The notes below the pieces were generated by a model. The model did no database searches. It had not been told where the DNA came from and was given only the letters and a program-made list of their open reading frames with translations. From the NCBI GenBank assembly GCA_049511115.1, contig JBEKYH010000010.1, positions 1 through 30,597 on the forward strand: 30,597 bases of DNA, given 5' to 3'. This DNA is from JBEKYH01 sp049511115 (GTDB lineage Bacteria; Planctomycetota; Phycisphaerae; Tepidisphaerales; Tepidisphaeraceae). A program made the position numbers and the translations under genes. Positions 7,511 through 15,955 of the stretch are shown in pieces (the stretch's first letter is position 1; each line of letters starts with the position of its first letter).

Positions 7511-8074
7511 TCACTCATCCGGCTCCGTCGCAGGCGTGCGCACCGGCGACAGGGATTGCACCAATTCATCGAATGGAAAAGCCTGCCGGGTTAGATCGAG
7601 CAGCCGTTCGCGGCCGGGGTCTACCTCCAGTAAGCGGCGGAAATTCTCGCGCAGTTTGTTGTCGTGGGCGACCAGCAGAATCTCGTCGCAGTCGAAGCCG
7701 ACCAGGATATCGAGGGACATCTGCCCGCGGCCGCCGCTGAGTTTGCGGTAAAAGCGGTAGCCGACGGTGGGGACGAAATCCTGGTCGCGGGTTTCGTCGC
7801 GGTAGAGGGTGGGGTCCTGGATCGCCTCGGCCAGATCGCGGGCCACATCCTCAGACGCCTCGCCGGTGCGGATGACAGCAAAGCCGTCCATCTTGCCGCC
7901 GTAGCCGGGGTGGTCGTCGAGTTTGCCGGTGCGATAGGCTTCGACGTGGGTCGGATTCTTCAGAGTCGTTACCGCCTCGGCAGGCATAAAGCCCAAACCC
8001 GCGCATCCGCCGACGGCGAGGAGGGCCATCAGGCCGAGCGATCTCACGAGATAGCTCATCAAGCGCGACGCCAT
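7511..8074 (-). CDS. Hypothetical lipoprotein
   Basis: 187 residues with a lipoprotein signal peptide: hydrophobic LGLMALLAV then GGC with the lipidated Cys at 24. The mature part has no motif I recognise; it is mixed alpha/beta in appearance, with VGYRFYRKL, GQMSLDILVGFDCDEILLVAHDNK and a leucine-rich C-terminal helix. The DILVGFDCDEILL stretch suggests a beta-strand core. It starts three bases after the stop of the upstream glycosyltransferase gene, so the two are almost certainly co-transcribed and may act on the same envelope component. Function unknown. Confidence 0.8.
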   Translation of the reverse strand: MASRLMSYLVRSLGLMALLAVGGCAGLGFMPAEAVTTLKNPTHVEAYRTGKLDDHPGYGGKMDGFAVIRTGEASEDVARDLAEAIQDPTLYRDETRDQDFVPTVGYRFYRKLSGGRGQMSLDILVGFDCDEILLVAHDNKLRENFRRLLEVDPGRERLLDLTRQAFPFDELVQSLSPVRTPATEPDE

Positions 8075-8077
8075 AAG

Positions 8078-9877
8078 TTACCTCGCCTCCCGCACATAGG
8101 CGTGGTAGATGCCGGTGTTGATCTTTCGCGCGGCGATTTCCTTGAAGTCGGGCGGGGCAACTGCGACTTGGGCCCCATCCTCGGCCGGGGCGTAGATCAG
8201 AACCTGCGGATGAGCCGACGACGGCGGCAGCGTCGCCGGGTCGCTCAGCGACGGCACGTCGCGATTCAGATAGATGAGCAATTCCAACGGCAAAACTTTC
8301 CTCACATTCGGCGAGGCATTGTAAACTTGTGCGTCGGGATAGGAACTAAGAATTGCAGCGGCAAAAACCTTTCCCGCGCTGCGCCCCGACGCCGAATCCT
8401 TATATCCCCAAATAAAAACGATGTTGGAGAGCAGCATGAGGGCGACCGTGCCCGCAACCAAGCCGATGCGGCTCTTGCGATAGCACCATATGCCCGCCGC
8501 CAGAATCACGACCGCCGCGCCGACGGCGGCCGCCGCGACTGTGGGGCTATACCAGGGGATTGCGTCCACGGTCTGAAGTTTAGTCGCCCCGTAGAGGGGC
8601 AGGCCGATGGCAATTGCGGCAATCGTGACGCCATGCGCGATCACCAGCGCGCGCTGGAACGGAGTCCATGCCCCCCAGCGCGGCACATGCCGAAGCACGC
8701 CATACGCGGCGATGAGCGCCGCCGGCCCGATCATGGGCAATAGATAGCGGTCGCGCCGTTCGGGGAAGAAAGTCATCACGACGATAGGTAGGACGAGCCA
8801 GAAAATGGCCAGCCACAAACCGGCGACGCGCGTCGTGGGGGCCGTCGCCTTCCAGGCGTTTTTCGCGGCTTCGACGAACCCCGTCAGGAACCAGATCAGC
8901 CACGGCAGCATCATGGGGAAAAAGACAATGTACCCATGCCAGCGGACGCGGGTTTCGTAGGAGGCTTCGGTGCCCAGGGTCACTTCGTTGTAAATAACGC
9001 CGAGCATATGGCGATTGATCCACATGGCGTAGATCGTCCAGGGGACGGAGATCAGGAGGGTTAATATTAACCCGGCAATAAGCGGGGCGGTCCAGGTTGG
9101 CGTTGACTTGGCCTTGGGAAGAGAAGAACCCCCACCCCTGCCCTCCCCCTGAGTACAGGGAGAGGGGGAAACGGCGGGAGTGTTCCATCGCCACTTTCGC
9201 CACGCCAAAAAAGCGGCCCAGGGAATGACGGTCTGCAATATCGCAGGAGGTCCTTTGGCCATCAGCGCCAAACCCAGCGCGATGCCCGCGCCGCAGAAGC
9301 CGAACCAGCGCCGCCCGCGAAATGTCGCCAGCGCCAGACACGCATTGGCCGCAATCACCCAAAGAGCCAGGTGCAAGTCATAGCTGGCTTGCCAGGCAAA
9401 TTTCAGAAAAAGGATCGTCGTCCCGCATACAAAGGCCCCAACCAGCCCCAATATCCCATCGTCCAGGGCCGTTCCCAGCTCATAAACGGCCAGCAAAAGG
9501 GCGCAAGAAACGGCAATACTCGCCCCGCGACTGCCCCAGGCGAGGGATTGCGGAACCAGTTTGATGCCGGCTGCCGTGATCCAATGCACCAGCGGCGGTT
9601 TTGCCGTGCGCGGCTGTAAACCCAGGTAAGGCATAAGCCAATGATCATCGCGCTGCGATTCCAAGGCGGTCGCGATATTGAAATTCTCCATGCCGCCGCT
9701 GAATTCGACCCAGGGGATGACGGGAATCAGACCCAGGGCGAAGACCGCGCATATCAAGATTCGGTGAAAGCGAGGCGACCGCCAGGGTGATGAGACCGCT
9801 ATTATCGGGTCTTTTTCACTTGTCACGGGCAAAGAGTCTGGTAGTCTGGAAGCTAACAATGGTGCTCCAGGGAACAT
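8078..9877 (-). CDS. Membrane glycosyltransferase, ArnT/PMT (GT39/GT83-like) family
   Basis: Polytopic enzyme of 599 residues that would transfer a sugar from a polyprenyl-phosphate donor to lipid or protein on the periplasmic side. After the first helix (near 38-57) comes GGMENFNIATALESQRDDHW (61-80) and then PYLGLQPRTAKPPLVHW (83-99), matching the acidic loop and 'KPPL..W' motif of the family. About ten further hydrophobic segments follow, and the 'PERRDRYLLPMIGPAALIA' segment is typical. The C-terminal 150 residues form a periplasmic part. Residues about 236-253 (SPSPCTQGEGRGGG) are not family sequence but the translation of a palindromic repeat (9119-9170). ATG 9877 is taken as the start; an internal one is possible. 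Confidence 0.85.
   Translation of the reverse strand: MFPGAPLLASRLPDSLPVTSEKDPIIAVSSPWRSPRFHRILICAVFALGLIPVIPWVEFSGGMENFNIATALESQRDDHWLMPYLGLQPRTAKPPLVHWITAAGIKLVPQSLAWGSRGASIAVSCALLLAVYELGTALDDGILGLVGAFVCGTTILFLKFAWQASYDLHLALWVIAANACLALATFRGRRWFGFCGAGIALGLALMAKGPPAILQTVIPWAAFLAWRKWRWNTPAVSPSPCTQGEGRGGGSSLPKAKSTPTWTAPLIAGLILTLLISVPWTIYAMWINRHMLGVIYNEVTLGTEASYETRVRWHGYIVFFPMMLPWLIWFLTGFVEAAKNAWKATAPTTRVAGLWLAIFWLVLPIVVMTFFPERRDRYLLPMIGPAALIAAYGVLRHVPRWGAWTPFQRALVIAHGVTIAAIAIGLPLYGATKLQTVDAIPWYSPTVAAAAVGAAVVILAAGIWCYRKSRIGLVAGTVALMLLSNIVFIWGYKDSASGRSAGKVFAAAILSSYPDAQVYNASPNVRKVLPLELLIYLNRDVPSLSDPATLPPSSAHPQVLIYAPAEDGAQVAVAPPDFKEIAARKINTGIYHAYVREAR
9119..9170. repeat. Palindromic repeat in frame inside the glycosyltransferase gene
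   Basis: CCCTCCCCCTG (9141-9151) and CAGGGAGAGGG (9156-9166) form a hairpin with one mismatch and a 4-base loop, flanked by C-rich bases. Its translation on the minus strand, PSPCTQGEGRGGG, is a peptide seen in many spurious ORFs because the repeat is normally intergenic. Here it adds about 18 residues to a loop between membrane segments without breaking the frame. Confidence 0.75.
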
Positions 9878-9920
9878 GGTCGGCGGTTCTCTCGTTTGCG
9901 AGCCGCTCTCCTACTCGTAA

Positions 9921-9951
9921 TTAACACGCAAGCCATGGACAGGCATACAAT
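9921..9951 (+). promoter_or_regulatory. Possible promoter of sucA
   Basis: TTAACA (9921-9926) and TACAAT (9946-9951) resemble sigma-70 hexamers, but their 19-base spacing is long. A small perfect hairpin (CGGCGG 9958-9963 with CCGCCG 9970-9975) follows in the leader. Confidence 0.3.
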
Positions 9952-9987
9952 CATTTGCGGCGGCTGAATCCGCCGACACATAAGGAT

Positions 9988-12840
9988 ATGAAACCATTCG
10001 ACTTCATCAACCGGGGCAACGCCGATTACATCGACCGCCTTCACGACCAGTACCTCAAGGACCCTCAATCCCTCGAGCCGCATTGGCAAGCCTTCTTCGC
10101 CGGCTTCGAAGCCGCCGGCGGACGGGTGGGCGGAGCATCTGCCGCCTTCGGCGCCGGCCAGACCGAGGGAGCCAAGCCCACCGACGCCACTGCCGGCGTC
10201 GAAGTAAAGAACCTGGTTCACTCCTATCGCGAACTGGGCCACTGCATAGCCAATCTCGATCCCCTCGGCCAGCCCCGCGCCGATCAGCCCTTGCTGGAAC
10301 TATCTCAGTTCGGCCTGACCGAAGACGACTTGGACAAGCGCGTCACGCAGTCCGATTTCCTCGGCGCCACCGACGGCACCCTCCGCGGCCTGGTCGAAAA
10401 ACTCAAGGCCACCTATTGCGGGTCCATCGGCGTTGAATTCACCAACATGCCGGATAAATCCCAGCGCGAATGGCTCATGTCGCGCATGGAGCCGAACTTT
10501 AACCGCCCGGAATTCACGCCGGCCCAGTGCAAGGCGATTCTCTATCAGCTTTGCGCCTCGCAGGGATTTGAAGATTACCTCGCCCAGAAGTTCCAGACGG
10601 TCAAGCGCTTTGGCTTGGAAGGCGGCGAATCGCTCATCCCGCTGATGAACACCCTGGTCGACAACGGCGCTCACCTGGGCGTGGAGGAATTTGTTGTCGG
10701 CGCTCCCCATCGCGGGCGGCTCAACATGCTGGCCCACGTATTGAATAAGCCGTACGACATCATCCTGGGCGAATTTGAGGGAACCGTCGCCATGGGCGTT
10801 AAGGGCGCCGATGGCGATGTTAAGTATCACCTCGGTTCGCATCACGATCGTCCCACCCCCAGCGGCAAGCCGATCCATATTTCCCTGAGTTACAACCCCA
10901 GCCACCTGGAGCTGGTGGACCCCATTGTCGAAGGAATCGTCCGGGCTAAGCAAAATTATCTGGGCGATCACGCCACGCGCCGGCGCGTGGTGCCGATCCT
11001 GGCGCACGGCGACGCCAGCTTCACCGGCCAGGGGATCATCAGCGAAACGCTCAGCCTGTCGCAGTTGCCGTATTACCGCACCGGCGGAACGATTCACATT
11101 ATCGTGAACAACCAGATCGGCTTCACCACCATGCCGCGGCAGGGGCGCTTTACGCCTTATCCGACGGACGTGGCCAAGGCGATTCAGGCCCCGATTTTCC
11201 ACGTCAACGGCGACGATCCCGAGGCCTGCGTGCACGTTTCCCGCCTGGCGATTGCCTTCCGCCAGGAATTCCGCATGGACGTGATGATCGACCTGTGGTG
11301 TTACCGCCGCCGCGGCCACAACGAAATGGACGAGCCTGCCTTCACGCAGCCCATGATGTACAAGGCCATCGCCGGCAAGACCACCGTCCGTGATATTTAC
11401 GCCGCCAAACTGATCGAGCAGGGCAAGATTTCCGCCACCGAATTTGAGGAAATGAAAGCCGTCGCCCGCAAGCGACTGGAAGAGGCGCACGCCCGGGCCA
11501 AGCTGATGAAGCCCGCGGCTCCGTCGACCGTTTTCGCCGGCGTGTGGAAGGATTTCAGCAAGGCGGGCGCCGATTGGTCCGCCGACACCAAGGTGCCGGC
11601 CGAAGTGCTCCATCGCGTCGCCGAGGGCGCGGCCCACTTCCCCGAGGGTTTCACCCCGCATCCCAAGGTCGAAGCCTTGTATAAGCGCCGCATAGAAATG
11701 GCCAACGGTCGCGTTCCCATCGACTGGGGCTGCGCCGAGATGCTCGCCATCGGAAGCCTGGTCCTGGAAGGCACGCCGGTGCGCCTGGTCGGCCAGGACG
11801 CCCAGCGCGGCACCTTCAGCCACCGCCATGGCGCTCTGCGCGATTTCGTGGACGGCAAGAAGCACATGCCGCTGGCCAGCCTCTCGCCCAAGCAGGCCCC
11901 GATGATCGTGGTCAATACGATGCTTTCGGAATTGGCCGTGCTGGGATTTGAATACGGCTTCTCCTGCGCCGATCCGCGTAACCTGGTGATGTGGGAGGCC
12001 CAGTTCGGCGACTTCGTGAACTGCGCCCAGCCGATCATCGACCAGTTCCTCGTGGCCGCGGAAAGCAAATGGCAAAAGATGTGCGGGCTGGTCTTGCTCC
12101 TGCCGCATGGCTATGAAGGCCAAGGCCCCGAGCATTCCAACGCCTACGTCGAGCGGTTTTTGGCGGCATGTGCCGAGAACAATATTCAGGTGGTCTACCC
12201 GAGCCTTCCGAGCCAATATTTCCATGTGCTGCGGCGGCAGATGAAGCGGACCTTCCGCAAGCCGCTGGTGCTGTTCATGCCCAAGAGCCTGCTCCGCGCC
12301 GACATCAACGGGAGCGGAAGCTGGCCCGATGAACTGACGCAGGGGACATTCCAGCTCGTCATTGACGACCCGGCCAATCCCAGCCGCGATAAAGTTCGCC
12401 GCCTGCTCCTGTGCAGCGGCAAGGTTTATTACATGCTCAACTCAGCCCGCGAAGCGCGCAAGCTGGACAACGTCGCGATCGTGCGCGTGGAGCAGTTGTA
12501 TCCCTATCCCCAGAAGGAATTGCAGGCGATCCTGGCCAAGTACCGCAACGCCGGCGAAGTGGTCTGGGTGCAGGAAGAGCCGAAGAACCGCGGGGCGTGG
12601 ACTTTTATGTCCGCGCGGCTCCCGGAAATGCTGCCGGAGACGGCCGTCCTCAGCTATGTCGGCCGCGCCGAAGCCGCCAGCCCGGCTACCGGGTCGCACA
12701 AGCTGCATGAGGAAGAACAGAAGGAGATCGTGGCCGGCGCCCTGGATTTTCCCGCGGCGGCCGCTGAACCGGAGAAAGCGGCCGTCGTGAGTTCGTCCGA
12801 GCGAAGCCAGACGGCCAATCCGGTGCCGGCGGCGAAGTAG
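9988..12840 (+). CDS. sucA: 2-oxoglutarate dehydrogenase E1 component
   Basis: Thiamine-diphosphate enzyme of the TCA cycle that decarboxylates 2-oxoglutarate and passes the succinyl group to E2 (SucB). About 950 residues, normal for SucA. The N-terminal E2-binding segment (FINRGNADYIDRLHDQYLKDPQSLEPHW) is present, then EFVVGAPHRGRLN, SHLELVDPIVEG, the ThDP motif HGDASFTGQG from about residue 341 to NNQIGFTT near 374, RRRGHNEMDEPAFTQP, and GQDAQRGTFSHRH in the pyrimidine-binding domain. There is no acyltransferase domain of the actinobacterial type. ATG 9988 with upstream AAGGA is chosen over an in-frame TTG at 9955. sucB and lpd are not adjacent, so the complex genes are split. The tail of about 30 residues is low-complexity. 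Confidence 0.97.
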   Translation: MKPFDFINRGNADYIDRLHDQYLKDPQSLEPHWQAFFAGFEAAGGRVGGASAAFGAGQTEGAKPTDATAGVEVKNLVHSYRELGHCIANLDPLGQPRADQPLLELSQFGLTEDDLDKRVTQSDFLGATDGTLRGLVEKLKATYCGSIGVEFTNMPDKSQREWLMSRMEPNFNRPEFTPAQCKAILYQLCASQGFEDYLAQKFQTVKRFGLEGGESLIPLMNTLVDNGAHLGVEEFVVGAPHRGRLNMLAHVLNKPYDIILGEFEGTVAMGVKGADGDVKYHLGSHHDRPTPSGKPIHISLSYNPSHLELVDPIVEGIVRAKQNYLGDHATRRRVVPILAHGDASFTGQGIISETLSLSQLPYYRTGGTIHIIVNNQIGFTTMPRQGRFTPYPTDVAKAIQAPIFHVNGDDPEACVHVSRLAIAFRQEFRMDVMIDLWCYRRRGHNEMDEPAFTQPMMYKAIAGKTTVRDIYAAKLIEQGKISATEFEEMKAVARKRLEEAHARAKLMKPAAPSTVFAGVWKDFSKAGADWSADTKVPAEVLHRVAEGAAHFPEGFTPHPKVEALYKRRIEMANGRVPIDWGCAEMLAIGSLVLEGTPVRLVGQDAQRGTFSHRHGALRDFVDGKKHMPLASLSPKQAPMIVVNTMLSELAVLGFEYGFSCADPRNLVMWEAQFGDFVNCAQPIIDQFLVAAESKWQKMCGLVLLLPHGYEGQGPEHSNAYVERFLAACAENNIQVVYPSLPSQYFHVLRRQMKRTFRKPLVLFMPKSLLRADINGSGSWPDELTQGTFQLVIDDPANPSRDKVRRLLLCSGKVYYMLNSAREARKLDNVAIVRVEQLYPYPQKELQAILAKYRNAGEVVWVQEEPKNRGAWTFMSARLPEMLPETAVLSYVGRAEAASPATGSHKLHEEEQKEIVAGALDFPAAAAEPEKAAVVSSSERSQTANPVPAAK

Positions 12841-12847
12841 CGATTAG

Positions 12848-13486
12848 TCAGGTCACCGCATGGCCAAGCCGTTCGGCAACGCGGGCAATGTATGCCCGAG
12901 ATGATGGTTTGTTGGCGCAGTCGTAGGCTTGGTCGAAAAGCCTGTTGGACATATCAATATTGCCGATCTCCCTCGCCACTACAGCCATTTCAAGGCACGC
13001 ACGGCCGTGATTCAGGAAAGGAAGATCGCCGTGCCCTTCAAAGTATGACAGCACATCTTGATAGGATTCGAACTGCTCGAGAAACGGCAAGCCATGCAGT
13101 TCAAGCAAGTCAACTACCGCCGCGGGCGAATCTTCTCCTAAGCGAAACCATTGCCGCCCGTCGATTGGCTCCCGAAGACGATCGCGAATGCTGCAATGCG
13201 AGTCGGCCACCGATTGGGGAATAGGAAACTCGTTGAGTCTTTTTTGCACGCAAGGAAGCAGAACCCCTAAATTCACTGCAAACTGGCCGTACAATTTGTC
13301 GCGAAATCCCGGAATAACATAACCAATTGGAAATGAGCCCATTTGAAAAGTGACGACGTGAAGAAGTCCTTGAGCGGTATTTCGATTGTGGGATCGGCCG
13401 CTTTTGCGGAATCCCAGCGTGCGAAACTTGGCATGAACCGCTGCTTGAACCCCATCAAGTTGCAGGACGTACTCTGATTTAGCCAT
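12848..13486 (-). CDS. DUF4304 domain protein
   Basis: Cytoplasmic protein of 212 residues. The N-terminal 130 residues match the DUF4304 layout: LRFRKSGRS-type opening (FRTLGFRKSGRSHNRN), then LLHVVTFQMGS and FAVNLGVLLP beta-strands and a C-terminal aromatic/basic region around RQWFRLGED. Function of the family is unknown; members are often found singly or near toxin-like genes. The last 80 residues are helical, possibly TPR-like (FLNHGRACLEMAVVAREIGNIDMSNRLFDQAY). It converges on sucA with only seven bases between stops and no visible terminator. Confidence 0.75.
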   Translation of the reverse strand: MAKSEYVLQLDGVQAAVHAKFRTLGFRKSGRSHNRNTAQGLLHVVTFQMGSFPIGYVIPGFRDKLYGQFAVNLGVLLPCVQKRLNEFPIPQSVADSHCSIRDRLREPIDGRQWFRLGEDSPAAVVDLLELHGLPFLEQFESYQDVLSYFEGHGDLPFLNHGRACLEMAVVAREIGNIDMSNRLFDQAYDCANKPSSRAYIARVAERLGHAVT

Positions 13487-13517
13487 ATGGCCTGCTCCAC
13501 CGGCAAGAAATAGTGGC

Positions 13518-13574
13518 GTAGGGTCCGCACCGCGGACCGCTTGACGCCCTGGTGGTCCGCGATGCGGACCCTAC
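13518..13574. repeat. GTAGGGTCCGC inverted repeat
   Basis: 21-base arms (13518-13538 and 13554-13574) are reverse complements with one mismatch around a 15-base loop. It lies between the DUF4304 and HigA-like genes. Its form is that of a dispersed palindrome, and it could fold in the mRNA of the genes on the minus strand. Only this copy is present in the window. Confidence 0.8.
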
Positions 13575-13590
13575 TTGAGCTGCAGCCAAT

Positions 13591-13857
13591 TCACGACGCG
13601 CGCTTTCGCCGCGCGACCGCCCGCCGCAGGTCGAACTGCATCTGCAGGTTCAGCCACAGCTCGGCAGTGGTGCCGAGCTCGTCGGCCAGGTCCAGCGCGG
13701 TGTCTGCCGTAATGCCACGCTTGCCATTGACAAGCTCGTTTAATTTAGCCGGAGTCCAACCGATGCGCCCAGCGAAGGCGCGCTGCGAAATGTTCGCCGG
13801 GTCAAGGAATTCCTCCTTCAGCATCAGGCCGGGATGGATGGGATTGCGGGGTCGCAC
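13591..13857 (-). CDS. higA: HigA/VapI-family antitoxin, XRE-type helix-turn-helix
   Basis: 88-residue DNA-binding protein of the HigA family. HPGLMLKEEFLDPANISQRAFAGRIGWTPAKLNELVNGKRGITADTALDLADELGTTAELWLNLQMQFDL is nearly a consensus: an HPG-x-L-x-EEF opening, a helix-turn-helix around residues 24-52 and the WLNLQ-x-x-YDL closing motif (here FDL). HigA normally neutralises the HigB mRNA interferase and represses its own operon. No higB is found on either side: upstream is queF, downstream the inverted repeat. The start is GTG 13855-13857, 35 bases after the queF stop. Probably a solitary antitoxin or a regulator. Confidence 0.88.
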   Translation of the reverse strand: MRPRNPIHPGLMLKEEFLDPANISQRAFAGRIGWTPAKLNELVNGKRGITADTALDLADELGTTAELWLNLQMQFDLRRAVARRKRAS

Positions 13858-13892
13858 GATCCAAGATTACTGGCGGCTGCAATCGCGGGCAA

Positions 13893-14297
13893 CTATCCAC
13901 CGTGTTCCGCCGTAACCACCGCCGACATTCCCCCGCGCACCGCGAATTCGCCGGTCACGGTCATCCGCCGCGGCGCCAGCGCCCAGACCAGATCATCCAA
14001 AATGGAATTGATCACCGCCTCAAAGAAAATCCCCTTTTCGCGGAAGGCAAAAAAATAGAGCTTAAGGCTCTTCATCTCCACGCATTTCTTATCCGGCGTA
14101 TAGACAACGGTAATCGTTGCAAAATCCGGCTGGCCCGTCACGGGACAGACGCTGGTGAATTCAGGGAAGACGAATTTAATTTGATAATCCCGCCCGGGAT
14201 TGGGATTGGCGAACGTGTCGAGGATCAACCGCGGCCGCGCGATCTGGGCGCGGGTGAGAACCGATTTTCGGCCAAGATGTGCCGGCGGGCGCGGCAT
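13893..14297 (-). CDS. queF: NADPH-dependent 7-cyano-7-deazaguanine reductase (unimodular QueF)
   Basis: Reduces the nitrile preQ0 to preQ1 in queuosine biosynthesis for tRNA wobble modification. At 134 residues it is the short, single T-fold form. The nucleophile is Cys51 in FTSVCPVTGQPDFATI, with Asp58 as acid; the QueF signature VEMKSLKLYFFAFRE is at about 73-87, a slight variant of the usual E-S-K-S. Other que genes are not in the window. It starts 15 bases after the DUF4340 gene ends, so it may be read with the gld-like operon, but that neighbour is functionally unrelated. The start ATG 14297 gives the family's usual N-terminal length. Confidence 0.93.
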   Translation of the reverse strand: MPRPPAHLGRKSVLTRAQIARPRLILDTFANPNPGRDYQIKFVFPEFTSVCPVTGQPDFATITVVYTPDKKCVEMKSLKLYFFAFREKGIFFEAVINSILDDLVWALAPRRMTVTGEFAVRGGMSAVVTAEHGG

Positions 14298-14312
14298 GGG
14301 TTCACGCCTCTT

Positions 14313-15920
14313 TTACTGGCCCATGCCTGGAACGGCCGGCGTCGCCGGCGCGGCGGCGGCGGCGGCCGCCGCTTTGTCGAAGTTGGCATCGAGGGACGTG
14401 ATCAAGTTGCGCGTGCAATTGAAAATCAAATTGCCCGAAACTCCCACGAGCGAATCCGATCCTTCGCCGGGGTCGGAGAATTCAAGGTCAATCGGCGCTC
14501 CCTTGGCCAGCGTGATCGTGACCAGGTACGTCGTCTCATGCTTCCCCGGCGGCAGAATAGGCAGATACTTGTCGGCCTTGAGCGGATTAAAGAGGGCCAG
14601 CAGCGTGTCCACCTTTGAGTCGTCGGCATCCCTGGGCACATGCTCATTGGTAAGCTGCCATACCGTCGCGGGCTGGGTTGTCGCAGCGACGGCGGGCTGA
14701 GTCGAAGGTTGAGTTGTTGACGCCAACGCCGAGGGTCCGGTTGTGGGCTGCGTCGTCGGCGCCGCCGGGCCGAGGGTCAGGTCAATCTTCCTGGGCGGGC
14801 GCCGCGACAGCACCGTGTTCTGCGTGTGCGCGGGAACTTCAACTGGCTGCGTGGTGGCCGGGATGTTCTTGACGATGCGTATTTCAGTGACATTGGCCGG
14901 GTCAACCTGGCAGATGGTCCGATCACGCAAGTCCAGCGGCGACTTGAGGATCGAATCCATCGTATCCTTGGGGATCTTGGCCATGTCGCCGGGCGGCGTG
15001 ACGCGCACCCAGACGTTTTTTCCGACCAGCGAATCCAACGCCCCAAATTCAATCGTCTCTGTCTGGGAAGGCTGAGTCGACGGCGCCTGCGTGCTGATCT
15101 TTACCGTCGCCTGCGGCTTGCCGATGAGGAGGGCCTCGCTGTCATCCGGCCCGGCAAATCCGGCGGCCTGGGCGTTGTTGATGGCGCTGACCAGATCGCC
15201 CACGGCGGACTGCTCGGCAGGCTGGGTGGTCGGCAGCGTCGTGGGCAGCGCGATCTCCCACGTGCCGGCGGTCTTTTGCAGGACAAACGAACCGGCGGGG
15301 CGGTCGATGGATACCCAATTGGCCGCGTTCACGTCGGCGTTGACGAGCTTGGCCTGGCGCAATTTGTCGGCAGTCGTGTCGATCTTATCGAGCAGATCGG
15401 CCCCGACCACCTCGGCGGTGCTTTCCTTGCCCTGGAGCTGCACGTAAAGCTCATTGCCCGCCTTGACCTGGCGGCCGATGAAGAGGCGCACGGATTTGGG
15501 GCCGGCTTCAAGATCAACGGTGAACTGCGGCGTATCCAGGCCGTAATCAGCGGCGCTGGAGCCGATCTCCACCTGCGAAGTGCTGTTGGCGTTGACCAGC
15601 GAGTCGATCAAATCGGAGACCTTGCTCGCATCGGCGTAGGCCGTGATCGGCTCGGTGATTTTCCAATCAGAAGTAGCCGGGCCGATGGTGGGGGCCTGCG
15701 CTTCCTGCGTGTGGCGCTCCAGCACGATGCGTTTGCCGCCGGCTGGGGCGATGATCACTTTGCTTACGTCATTGCTGGAGATATCCAGCAGCTTCTGGGG
15801 GTTGCTGGTCTGGACCGAGCTGTCGGAGGACTTGCCCGGCGAGAACATCAGGTACGCGCCGACGCCCAGGAGGAGAACCAGCAGAACGAAAGTGGTGCGG
15901 AAATTCATAGGAGGATGCAA
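14313..15920 (-). CDS. DUF4340 domain protein of a Gld-type ABC system
   Basis: 535 residues anchored by one N-terminal membrane helix (TTFVLLVLLLGVGAYLMF), the rest periplasmic. It shows the DUF4340 pattern: DWKITEPITAYADASKVSDLIDSLVNANS (near 85-113) and YGLDTPQFTVDLEAGPKSVRLFIGRQ, where short repeats of beta-strands bind an unknown ligand. The middle holds low-complexity 'TTQP' tracts and the C-terminus an alanine run (KAAAAAAAAP). Such proteins commonly follow gldG-like genes in planctomycetes, as here, and probably belong to the same complex. ATG 15918 and ATG 15906 are both possible starts. Its gene follows gldG by 35 bases. Confidence 0.85.
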   Translation of the reverse strand: MHPPMNFRTTFVLLVLLLGVGAYLMFSPGKSSDSSVQTSNPQKLLDISSNDVSKVIIAPAGGKRIVLERHTQEAQAPTIGPATSDWKITEPITAYADASKVSDLIDSLVNANSTSQVEIGSSAADYGLDTPQFTVDLEAGPKSVRLFIGRQVKAGNELYVQLQGKESTAEVVGADLLDKIDTTADKLRQAKLVNADVNAANWVSIDRPAGSFVLQKTAGTWEIALPTTLPTTQPAEQSAVGDLVSAINNAQAAGFAGPDDSEALLIGKPQATVKISTQAPSTQPSQTETIEFGALDSLVGKNVWVRVTPPGDMAKIPKDTMDSILKSPLDLRDRTICQVDPANVTEIRIVKNIPATTQPVEVPAHTQNTVLSRRPPRKIDLTLGPAAPTTQPTTGPSALASTTQPSTQPAVAATTQPATVWQLTNEHVPRDADDSKVDTLLALFNPLKADKYLPILPPGKHETTYLVTITLAKGAPIDLEFSDPGEGSDSLVGVSGNLIFNCTRNLITSLDANFDKAAAAAAAAPATPAVPGMGQ

Positions 15921-15955
15921 AAAGCAAAGGACTTGAAAATCAGTTCATTGACGCA

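Noticed and set aside
10300..12225. 641-residue open frame antisense to sucA
   Set aside because: Mirror of a high-GC coding strand; the composition is His/Gly/Arg-rich with no domain, whereas sucA has clear motifs throughout.
13858..13892. higB toxin gene upstream of higA
   Set aside because: Only 35 bases lie between queF and higA; no frame with HigB motifs exists on either strand nearby.
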